Of a DNA stretch of 64,000 bases, positions 35,047-45,250 are shown piece after piece. The DNA lies in contig CATQJL010000001.1 in the NCBI GenBank assembly GCA_958299035.1, positions 47,122,444-47,186,443 on the forward strand. Reading direction: 5' to 3'. The position numbers were made by a program, and so were the translations under genes. A model generated the notes under the pieces. It saw only the letters and a program-made list of their open reading frames with translations, was not told the DNA's origin and did no database searches. This DNA comes from Cylicocyclus nassatus (Eukaryota > Nematoda > Chromadorea > Rhabditida > Strongylidae). Positions within the stretch are counted from its first letter, which is position 1; the number at the start of each line of letters is the position of its first letter.

Positions 35047-35575
35047 TTAGCTGGCTTACCGGCTCCCCGGCCCTGTCAAAACACTATGATAAAGATCCCT
35101 GATAAAGTTCAGGTATCATTGTACAAACTTTCCCTGTGCCCACTTTTACGTCGCAATTCCGTATTCCCCTGTCGTTTTCGTAATCAGCATGCTTGATTAC
35201 CCCTGTGTCAATTTCCAGCCCCATAGGTCGAGTAAAATTTGCAAAAAATCGATAAAATCGATAAAACTAATAGACAATGTTAAAGACTAATATTTTATTC
35301 GTAATCAGCATGCTTAATTACTTAATTACTTGCTTAATTATTTTGCTCCCTGCACCAACTCCCAGCAGCGTAGCTCAAATTTTGCAAAAAGAATCAATAA
35401 CATCAATTAAAATTGATAAAATCGATATCGATCAATGACAAAAAGTGGCCTACCGCCTCGCCCCGAAGTGTACGTGTGCCAATGGTCCGGAGCGGTTCAG
35501 AGATAAATTTTTCTATTTGAAACATATAAGATAGAACGACGCACATACAAACAAACATTTAGCTTTATATTAAGA
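35047..35575 (-). mobile_element. Old, diverged Helitron copy (529 bp)
   Basis: It begins TTAGCTGGCTTACCGGCTCC (CTAG mutated) and ends CTTTATATTAAGA|T. Next to the 3' hairpin it has GGCCCTGTCAAAAC, the inverse of TTGACAGGGCC in the simple copy at 2043, so this copy retains the parental 3' end. It lies 8 bp from the previous Helitron, in the same orientation. Confidence 0.7.
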
Positions 35576-37057
35576 TTTTGCTTACAAACAAATCTGTGAG
35601 AGGTTATTGAAAAATTATCACTGTAGAAGCTCATCGATGTTTTCTACTGTTTTTTCTCTACCTGAAACAAACGAGGAGAACAAACAGTAGATTAGGGTTT
35701 GAAATCTCTACTATACGGCGAGGATGATTTGTGTACTTTGTAAGCTAATTTCTATTTATTTATGAAGAACTTTATAACAGAAAGAGCGAGTCGCCTTGAC
35801 AACAACTAAACAAATGTTCTCCTGGAAAATATGTTCTGCATATTTTTTTCCTTCTATGGTAGCTATAGTGTCATAAAACCTGCTTATCCCCCAAACATTT
35901 AGGGATTACTTTTGTCCAATCTATTTTCGCAGAAAGTATTCGGATATCACAATGAAAGCCGTCGATGACTATTACCGCAAGTAAGTGATTTCAAGTTCGA
36001 TCGAATAACAGATACGTAGTAAGGTTTCAGATTTCGGCAGGCAAACACACTTTCCCTATCCTTAAAATCAAATCCGCCTCCTCAGCATAATACAAGTGAA
36101 CTCGATCGATTTATCGTATGAACGAGAAAAATTCCCTGTAACGCATGATTATGTTATTTTTTTACCCCTATTTTCAACACATAGATATGTTATTTTTAAC
36201 AGTTTTTTATGTGAATTTGTTGAGGATATGTTATTTTTGAAAGTATTTTCTGTGTGAATATGTTATTACTTACATTTTGCTATGCTAGCTTAACAACTTA
36301 ATCTCCCTTCTTCACGATGAGCTATATTTCAGCAGCTTCTCTGTTTCATTGTGCTCCTTGTTTTCTTTAAAGTAATCGAACATTGTTTCACCATGTGTAC
36401 TCTGTAAGTGTAATTATAGATCAAATTTAAAAGATGAATATTCGTATGGTTCACAGACTGTAATCACAATAAGTTCTTCTGAATTTTCGATAACTTGCAA
36501 TGTCTGGTGGAGTTCCAAGGAGTTCGATGTCAAAGTACTTACATTGAAATATTGAATTTCTGCAGTTTTAGTGCTATTACGTCATTTATATCTGAATTCC
36601 AGCTCTTACATTCGTTGCTAATAGTTACTAGTAGTGCTTCCAGGAATACATGCACAAAGCCAGAGACAGAGCCTCATGGATTTGAACTTTCGTTTTTCAT
36701 GAAAAATAAGTCATTATAGAGAATTTCCTCTTACGTTTGTGATTCTCGGAAATATTGGGAATAAGGAAAACTTTCTAGGACAAACTGCGCGTTTGAACCA
36801 ACTCTTTTTTGAGCGCTTCTATGTCACTGCTCCGTCAATGTCGTTGGTTCACCCATCGTTGCATTCTTTATGGTTCCGAACTCATGTCATGTTTACCAAA
36901 GCACTGAAAATGCACAACCTTAAAATGTATACTTTCTGGTCTTCTTTATGGACTATTTCATCGATTGCATAAATTCATTGCTGTGTTTTGGCTGTCATAA
37001 GATCAATGTTGTTACCTTGCGTAAAAGTACGGAGTCTCTCAAGGCACTGTTTGCATA
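35576..37057. other. No feature recognised
   Basis: AT-rich DNA with short plus-strand frames of no recognisable family. No gene supported. Confidence 0.45.
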
Positions 37058-37269
37058 TAAGGTGTCCCAAAAAATGTGCCTACTGTTTGTTTGTTTGTTG
37101 ATCACCTCCTTGTCATGAAGTCTTTAGAAAAGCTTCAGATACCATTTTGTAGAACTGACCTCAACTTACAATAAAATGGTCAAAAATCGTAGTGGCCAAT
37201 CCAGGCATGCTGCATATCATTAGAGCAGCATAAAATGCCGACTCTAAGGCTTTGGCCGTACTTTACCCT

Positions 37270-37348
37270 TGTTACCCGTGTTGCTAGTGTTACTCATGTT
37301 ACTAGTGCTACCTGTGTTACTCGTGTTACTGGTGTTACTAGTGTTACT
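37270..37348 (+). repeat. 9-bp minisatellite GTTACTNGT (left arm)
   Basis: Imperfect tandem units such as GTTACTAGT, GTTACTCGT and GTTACTGGT. Its inverse lies at 37874-37949 on the far side of the Helitron, so the two arrays can pair. Confidence 0.75.
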
Positions 37349-37406
37349 GCTTTTATTGCTGTTAAATAGTGAAATGATCACAATACAGTCTCATTTTTAT
37401 GCAATA

Positions 37407-37863
37407 CTAGCTGGCTTACCCGGCTCCGCCGTATGTTCCGAATAGAAAATTCCATTTCTTAACCGATCCGGACCAAACTTGGCACACATACCCTTCGGGC
37501 CCCGGCGGGTGTCACAGTCCACTTTTCGTTATCGATCGATGTCGATTTTATCGATTTTGTGCAAAATTTGAGCTACAATATGCTGATCACCCCCGTGGGG
37601 GTGATCAGCATGCTCGATTACCCCCCTGTGCCAAATCCCAGCCCCGTAGCTCAAATTTTGCAAAAAATCGATAAAATCGATATCGATCGATACGAAAAGT
37701 AGCCTATGACACCCGCCGGGGCCCGAAATGTATGTGTGCCAAGTTTGGTCCCGATCGGTTCAGAAATGGAATTTTCTATTCGGAACATACGTACAGACAG
37801 ACAGACAGACAGACATACAGACAGACCATACAGACAAACAGACATTCAGCTTTATATATAAGA
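37407..37863 (-). mobile_element. Palindromic Helitron, 457 bp, between inverted minisatellites
   Basis: Plus strand A|CTAGCTGGCTTACCCGGCTCC to TATATATAAGA|T. Architecture and length match 28426-28881, including the direct join of GCCGTATGTTCCGAATAGAAA and the perfect GATCACCCCCGTGGGGGTGATC turn near 37585-37610. Confidence 0.8.
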
Positions 37864-37873
37864 TCATTAACGG

Positions 37874-37949
37874 TGAGTAACACGAGTAACACGGGTAACA
37901 CTTTTAACACGAATAGCACTAGTAAACCGGTAACACTGGTACACGGGTA
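37874..37949 (-). repeat. 9-bp minisatellite, inverted arm
   Basis: ACGAGTAAC, ACGGGTAAC and ACTAGTAAA units, the inverse of the array at 37270-37348. Array, spacer and inverse array formed a palindrome into which the Helitron inserted. Confidence 0.75.
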
Positions 37950-38874
37950 AATCGCCAAAGCCTAAATTTGTCTATCTGTAGAACTCTAGTGTGGATGAAG
38001 TTATAAGCCGTTACGCCATTATTTTTCTAAGAAATCGTGCGTGTAAAAGGCAAACTTGGTTGTACAGACCTATTGTCGGCTCAGTGCTGGACCAAGACAT
38101 GCAACATCACCTCATATGGCCGTACCTGGAGGTAAGCTAAAAGGGCAATAATGTGCCTAATTCTGCAATTTTTGTATACAATTTTTTCGCAGTGAAGCTG
38201 CTCATAACTTCGCCTACAAAGGTGTTCTGCAGATAAGGAAGAAAGATTTGAAATCAGCGTTTTATGCTGCATCGAAAGGTATGCAGCTTGTTTGTATACG
38301 ACTTCTGACCATTCCCTTGTTGGAATTACAACGCAGACCTATTCAACGAACTCGCTTCATTGATGTATAATTACAGTAGAAACTTGAAAGAAGGCTTTGA
38401 GCCGCGGAGGTGATATTTTGCCTCAGAAAAGAAACAAAACGACCTGAAAACTTTCACACTGAGCTAAATAGAGCTGCTAATTCTAAATATGGACATTGCA
38501 TTTCATCATGATGCTTCCTTCAAAGTTATATTATCAGGTAAGCAGTGGTAGCCGTTACTGCGATAATCCTAAAAAATGCGGATACATGTTTACCAAGCTT
38601 CATAATCTTGTACAAAGTTGAATATTGAACTTAGAAATCCTATCCAAGAATTTTCAGATTTTTTCACAAAATTCGAAACGGCAGTTTTTTCACGGTGACG
38701 TTAATAGGAAGTTTCTACCGTAATCCTATAGTAATGGAGTGCGATCGGTAATTCGCTCCACACTGTAAAAAGTCGAAGCCAGCTCTGCAAAATGGTAATT
38801 AGAACTTTTCAAAAGAATTCACGATAATAGAGTTATTAGCAATCAAACAGGAGACACATTTTTGGGACACTTTG

Positions 38875-40733
38875 TATTCATGTAATTTGCAGATAAATTC
38901 AACTGCTGTGTTCTGGCTATCACTAGTATCGATGCCGTAACCTTATGTATGCGATAACTTTTTTCACTGCATAATAAGGCACACGAGTTCGAACAAGGAG
39001 CTATCAGGACTTTTGATAACTTTATCATCCTGGAAGACGCGCATTCAATTACTAACAAAATATTAATGCATCAATCCTTTTTTGAATACTTCGGAAAAGG
39101 AGTCATAGTGCGCTGTAAGCTTTCCTCATAGGAACGGCGGAGCATATGAACGTCCTGGTGTCTTGCAAACACTCAGCTTGGTTGTAACATAGAATCATTT
39201 TTATAAAAAAAATTTGTAAGGGAACGGCTCCAACATCATTTCTAATTAAGGAGATTTTCCATAGTGTTCAAAATTTTTTTTAACATTCTATTCTAGTAAG
39301 GTGGTGACGCTAGATCTTTGTGAAAAATTCCCAGATGCGATAAAACATGTATTCATGAATCTTGCACCCTTTGACTAGATTAATTTCTCGGCAAACATCA
39401 AGCGCTGAAAAAGAATCTACAGGGACGTTTGCTATGTTCAAAGAGCTCCAATATCGGGACTTCGAAATCAGAGAAGAACTAAAAAAGCAATGGGCAGGAA
39501 AATTTCAGATTAAGTTCTGAAACGAGAGACTTGATGGTACAAGTCCGTGGCGGTGCGCAAGTACCTGAGAGAAGTTGGCCGCTCAAGCTACAGAAATCTC
39601 ATTACCAAGCGTTGACTACGAGGAAAGATTGGAAGTGTAAGTTTATGTTCCGGTAAAGGAGCACCGAATAGTGTGGATACTCTATCGATAGCCAGAAGAT
39701 CTTAGAAGTTATCTTTTTTTAAAAGGCTACCTTTGGTTGTGGTTTGTACACTAGGTCAGCTGCTAATGAAACCTTTAAAGCAATCCGCAAGCATTGGCAG
39801 CAGCGATTCGTAGATACTCGAAGAAACTTCTTCAACAGATATCAGTCATAATATGCTTTGCTCTATGTGTTTCAAAGTGGACATAATTTTTATGATGTTT
39901 CATACATTCCCTCCAATGTTTGCGAATTCTTGAGAGTTTCTGCCATTTGCGGTGCATTTACGAAAACATGTTTTCGAAAGTTTCTGACAAGTTGCATGAA
40001 CACACGAAGCTTCGGAGTGCAGACACTTCAAGCGTGAAGCTAAAAGTGAAACACTCAGGCATTTGGTGTATGCCACGGTGGCTGGATGTAACATAGTTTT
40101 AGGAAGTCGCTTGGGTTGCTTAGTAACAAAAACTAACGTAATAATACCACCAGTTCTCCCGGAGCCTCGAAACCCCAAAGTTGAAAACCCTTTCCAATAA
40201 AGTTCCAGCCCAGGTGCTTCTTGCTGTATCTGAGGTAGGACTGGCCCGAGATGACGTCAGAAACTCCACAAGATGAAGTCCATTTTGATTTCTCAAAAAA
40301 TTATGCGCTTCATGAAGTTCTCATAGAAAAAGAAACAGTATAAAACATCGGAAGTAATCAAAAGTGGTTGCAGTCACTCCCTCCCTGCAAGCATTATGGC
40401 GGATAATTTCTGTTACACTTTTATTTTTTTTTCTCTAAAAAAATCTAAGAGAGTTTCGAAAAAACTTCTTATGTTCAGGGAGTGTTGACGGAGTGCCGCA
40501 AAACACCCACGTTATCGGTAAGAGTACGTTTTATGGACATTTTTGTCAATGGGCTAGCATTCTTCCAGGTGATCAGGGAGAGATCGGGTGATGTAATAAT
40601 CGGGCAGGATATGATTCATAGTTTTTAGCGAATATAGGGAGATGGCAAGATCATGCCCGCACACGTTTACATGAGTTACATGGTGTGCCATGTCAGTGCA
40701 CATTCCCATTTTAACATGAAGAAAATTTTTTAA
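38875..40733. other. Unassigned; possible Tc1-like transposase scrap at 39541-39612
   Basis: The plus-strand frame at 39541-39612 reads KSVAVRKYLREVGRSSYRNL then ITKR and a stop. It resembles the second helix-turn-helix of Tc1-type transposases, which is a weak match over only 24 residues. The minus frame at 39900-40178 has no known domain. No intact gene. Confidence 0.25.
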
Positions 40734-41052
40734 CCCATTGACGACGATGTGGACCACCTGTGGCCCACGCACTTTTTGCCGCCAGGGACGATGTGGACCA
40801 CCAATGGCCCACACAGCTTGCAAAATCATATCCTTTCCAAGTCTAGTATTTTTCTACTAGAGTTCACTTTTTCCAGTTTTTTGCACTCTTGGAACCTGTA
40901 GACTTCGTCGTCCAAGAAGATGGCTGTAGTTGTTTATAAAACATTTTTATATTTCGTAAATAATCACGAAAATTTCTCGCGCAGCAATTGTTGTGCAAAA
41001 TCGCGTCGTCCCACAGCGCCGCCACGCAAAATTAGGCGTCGTGGTCAATGGG
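40734..41052. mobile_element. piggyBac-like MITE with TTAA duplication (319 bp)
   Basis: CCCATTGACGACGATGTGGA at 40734 is inverted as GCGTCGTGGTCAATGGG ending 41052, with TTAA at 40730-40733 and 41053-41056. TTAACCC...GGGTTAA is the classic piggyBac signature. GACGATGTGGACCACC occurs twice at the left end. Confidence 0.8.
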
Positions 41053-41117
41053 TTAAAAGATATACAAGAATTAATTTCAACCTCCCGGTATCACTCCTAA
41101 CAATGCGCATAGAAATT

Positions 41118-41206
41118 AAGGTTTAAAATAAAATAAAATTAAAATTTAAAAAATTTTAAATTAAAATTAATTAATTAATAATTATCAATTAATTTAAAAT
41201 ATTAAG
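41118..41206. repeat. Extreme AT-rich low-complexity tract
   Basis: About 90 bp of AAATTAAAATT-type sequence, essentially without G or C, next to the TTAA MITE. Confidence 0.7.
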
Positions 41207-44200
41207 TTAAAGCACTCTTTAATTTTCAGTTTATTTTTCACCCCTCCTTTTTGGCGCTAGGGCACCAAAGTGCTGTCAAAAAAGAGAGTGCGTAAATATG
41301 TTTTAAAATATTATAGGATAGAAAAAACACGATTAAACACAGGGAAAATTGAAGAAAAAACGACAATTTTGAGTGTGTTTACAGAAATGTCGTAAACTTG
41401 CTGACTATTAGTGCATTCGTAGCATCGTCTAAAGATTCTAGAAAGCTTCCGGAATATTTTAGAATTCTATAAAAAAAAGTGCAACCGATATTATTCGCCA
41501 ACCCAATACATTCAGATGCTGACATGATGAATGTTGGCAGCTAGATCCTCACTGCCAAGAAGAAGAAGCGAACGGATTATGGGTGGTAACATATGGCCGA
41601 AACCATCACATCATGTGTTGAAATTCATTTGAATCGCATGAACAATGGGTTTTGAATTTGAAAAGAAACAAGCAACTTTTTATTTTCAGTGAAAATCAAG
41701 GCAATCAGCGCATTCGTCATTGGTTCGCTGTCCTTTCGAGCAGAAACAGCACTTCATTCTATATGTCGTAGATCATTTGAAACATGATGTCCTGGTTTCG
41801 TATATAGAAGAGCAATCTAAAAGATAATTTAGGAAGCTCACTTGATATCAGTTTAGACAGGGCTACGACAAAAAACTATAGGTCGCAATGAAGGTGGTCA
41901 AGCATGAGAATGATTGAAGGTACGAACTTCTTCCGTTTTGTTTGAACCTAATCTGCCCATTTTCATTCTTGACAGCCGGTCACCTCAAGATTTTGTTGTG
42001 AAGACAATGTGAAGTGTTGCTTAACTCATGTCATGAAACCTGGGTTGTGCCTGGGTTCGACTGTCACCATTGACAAAGTAGAAAATGCAGAAAAGTTATA
42101 TTATTTTAAAGAATGACCCGTACACAGCCTGTGTACTGATTGACGGTACTATGACAACCACACCTTCGATAGTCAAGAGACAGAGACTACAAAGTGATAG
42201 TTGTTTGAGCTCCTGCCCCCTATAAAAAGTGAAGGTTGTTTCAGAAAAATAGATGGAAATTTAGAGATATGAATTAAAGCAGGAAACTTGAAAAATTCAT
42301 ATAAAGCAGAGTTAGCACATCACCAAATTTAAAACATTAACTTGGTGGTTTCCTACGCACAGTTTCCTCTTCAGAATTGCCGGTTAAATTGGGTGGCAAC
42401 AAGAACAAAGTTTTTTCTAATCAAAAAAGCGTTGTTTAGCTGTGGCGATAGTTGGGAGACCGAAGGAAGGAAAACTTGTCAACAACTAAGTGAACATGTT
42501 AAACACTTTAAAAAGATATGTTGCACATCGACGCCAATCTGATTTTTGATGCGTCCTTTAAATTTTCACCCCCGCGTAGTTGTTTCGTATCCTGCGACGT
42601 TGTCTAGACTCCTCCGCTCATCATTCTGAGCAAGCATCGTTTAAGCTGGAAAAAATTCGTTGCGAAAGCACTGAAGAAGAACAGGGTAAAGAAAAACGCA
42701 CTTTTTGGTGATTTTCACAAAAAAACCGGCATAAGCAAAGAAGTAAGCTCGGAGACATTGTCTACATCATAAACAGGAACAAGAGCTATCGACTGCATAA
42801 AAAAGCCGATTGAAAAAGTTAAATTCAAGAAAAAACAAGAGGTTTTCGAAAATGCTGTTTTTTCGAGACTTCTCGTTTAAATCATAAAAAGTAGTCTCGC
42901 GACGTTGTCAACGTAAAAGTAGAGATCAAGAGCTTTAAAATGATGTATAGATTGTCGTAATTGGGCTCCGAACAACGAAGAAAAGGGTACCAGAGCCAAA
43001 TGCCCCGCGCCCCGCATTTGAGGTAGCGAGGTAGCGCGCAACGCGCGGAGACGCAGACGAACAGCGGAGACAGACCAGAGCCGGCGGGGCATTTGGCTCT
43101 GGTCATTGATCTCAGCGGGGTCAAGACGAAACCCTATAACATTATATATCATTGTGATCCTCATGAGACGGTCGGGAGCACTGACAATGCCGCGGGTCTT
43201 GAAAATCACTCCCTAATGAGATAGATCAGCATTTATGTGGTGACTTTCTGAGCAAGATTTGAGCACAGTTTCTCGTTTTTATTGAACTCCAGCGGCTTTC
43301 ATGAACTTCCAACGCTGAATTGCAGTCTAGAGAAAGGTCAATTGAGATTTTGTCCCAGTTTTCAATTGAATTTTCAAATAAAAAACCTTCTTTTCAGCAA
43401 AAAAGGCCATAAAAACGCAATCCTTCGATTTTTTGAGGTTCCTTTGGATGTCACTAGTCACTGCTATACTTGCCTCATTCACATTTACCCCTATATGGTT
43501 ATGTCATTAGTTATGTCATGATATCCGGGGCTTCGTCTCAGATGACTTCTGTACTTCTCTCCAGGTGAAGGTTGCGTTCTATCATGACGCTCAAAGTGAA
43601 GGTTACCAGAGTACATGGCTCTATGTATCGAAGGTATGATGACAACTATGAAACAATTATGAAACATTACCAATACTACATTCATTGTATAGCTTCGAAG
43701 GTAAACCACAGTTGAGCAGCTTAAGCTGCAAACGATGTCTTCACGGCGGTACTCTTGTATCCAGGTTACTAAAGATTTTTTTGTTCCTTTTTTTATGTGC
43801 ACTGCTGGAATGCAGATGTTGTTTTGCGATTGAATGGTTTTCATTACATCGGTTCTCAGAAAATCTTTTTCAGTAAACGGCATAATGTTCGCCAAGCCTA
43901 CGATAATTTGGAAAAAATTTTCACAAGCTAACTCAGGCGGCTAACTAATATGTATATGTACAAATCGAAATAGGTCCTTTTCACAAGTTGGTCATGTAGA
44001 GCGCATCCAAAAATCTCGGGGAGTCATTAACGAGTCCTTCCCCTCCAAGATTCTTACCGCATAGTTATATCAAGACTTCTTAATATGCTTCCATTTCACA
44101 GTACCAATCACTTACTCTTCTTTGTAGTTGTAAAATAGAGCGCGGAATGTAACCGGTACTTGGAATTTTGTTCTATCACTACAAAATCAGCCTTCGTGTT

Positions 44201-44874
44201 TGTTCAAGGTAGATATGCTCACTCAGTGTAACTACTTCTACTATGCCTCCGTTTTGTAATGAATTATAATCTCGTATAATTAGGTAATCCGCTTCTTCCT
44301 TTTGGCTCCAGAATATACATTTGGTGCCCTGAAGTGCTGAGCTTTCGTGCCATCCCTTAATTCACTATACTTTCTCGAGATTAGCTGTCGTGAGCGAGAG
44401 CGCGTGGCGTAGAGGCCTCGCGATTTCTCAGTAGTAAACACTATGTTGTTGGTCACAAACGCCAAGCCAGAAATATTGTGTTTTGCAAAACAACACCCCC
44501 ACTTGTCACTTCTCGCTGACCACAATCGCTCTCAGCTATACGAAAATACGTCGCCGTTGTTGCGATGTATGCGCCGCACTCTCAGCATATGTACAGTGTA
44601 CCTAAACAGTCCTCAAAGTGAAAGCAAAAAGAAAATGGAGGAATGGAAAGAAGAAGAAAGGATAGTCCCTCAATGATGCAGATATGAATACACTGCAGGA
44701 GCGAGCCCACAGCGCACAAATGCAAATGCGAAAAAAATCCGGAAAATACATGTACCCTGTTCGCAGAACCCTAAAATAGCTCGAACTCTATTGTGTCTGT
44801 GTGACAAGTCTTCCCCACACTTGTAATTTTTATGTTAATCGAAATTGCTCAGGTGCTCTAAATGACTAGAATAT
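41207..44874. other. No gene supported; one inverted-repeat block
   Basis: The only structure I can define is the inverted repeat at 42989-43103. The 134-residue minus frame at 43491-43895 has no recognisable domain and no splice context. Confidence 0.4.
42989..43103. repeat. Perfect 20-bp inverted repeat around a GC-rich loop
   Basis: ACCAGAGCCAAATGCCCCGC (42989-43008) is exactly inverted at 43084-43103. The 75-bp loop is GC-rich (GCGAGGTAGCGCGCAACGCG). Probably a small MITE; no target duplication identified. Confidence 0.65.
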
Positions 44875-45250
44875 GAACTAGATATCAAACGACGCGTCTT
44901 CAACCGCTGATCAAAACCTACTTTCCGTTTCTGCGCAGCACTTTTCCGAAAGAAGTTATGAGCGTCTGAATGTCCAAATTTGTCAGTGTTAAAGTGACAA
45001 AAAATGAAAAGATGTACAAGAACACCTAAACGGAGGTAATCGTTTTTGTACCAAATATGCTGACTACAAGGATGGAACGTAGCCAATGAAGATTCGCATA
45101 TGTATTTTGTAAGCTTTTCGCTAATTTTATGCCAATCAAAGCATGACAAGTTTGGGCATTCGAACGCTCATAGCTTGTTTCGGAAAGTTGTTCGGCAGAA
45201 ACGGAAAGCAGATTTCGATAGCGTTCAAAGAGGCGTTCTGATACATAAAT
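44875..45250. mobile_element. Fold-back element (about 375 bp)
   Basis: CTTTCCGTTTCTGCGCAGCA, GAAAGAAGTTATGAGCGT and TGTCCAAATTTGTCA on the left are inverted as TGACAAGTTTGGGCA, ACGCTCATAGCTTGTTTCG and AGAAACGGAAAGCA on the right. Frames on both strands are by-products of the palindrome. Edges approximate. Confidence 0.55.

Larger units (their letters stand above)
37058..38874. mobile_element. CAGGGTGTCC-family fold-back element carrying nested insertions
   Basis: TAAGGTGTCCCAAAAAATGTG after TA (37056-37057) is inverted at the right as ACACATTTTTGGGACACTTTG before TA (38875-38876). Inner blocks (TACCATTTTGTAGAACTGACC versus CCAGCTCTGCAAAATGGTAA) also pair, and the right arm keeps the CTACCGTAATCCTA motif. 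The centre holds an inverted pair of 9-bp minisatellites and a Helitron. Confidence 0.65.

Noticed and set aside
37651..37958. Cys/Val/Leu-rich frames (MSVCLSVCL type)
   Set aside because: They are translations of the TGTC/TGTA microsatellite at Helitron 5' ends.
39541..39612. Tc1 transposase gene
   Set aside because: Only about 24 residues resemble a helix-turn-helix; no DDE motif and stops follow at once. Kept as a weak note only.
43491..43895. 134-residue minus-strand frame
   Set aside because: No domain, hydrophobic stretches of random type, no splice or expression evidence in sequence.
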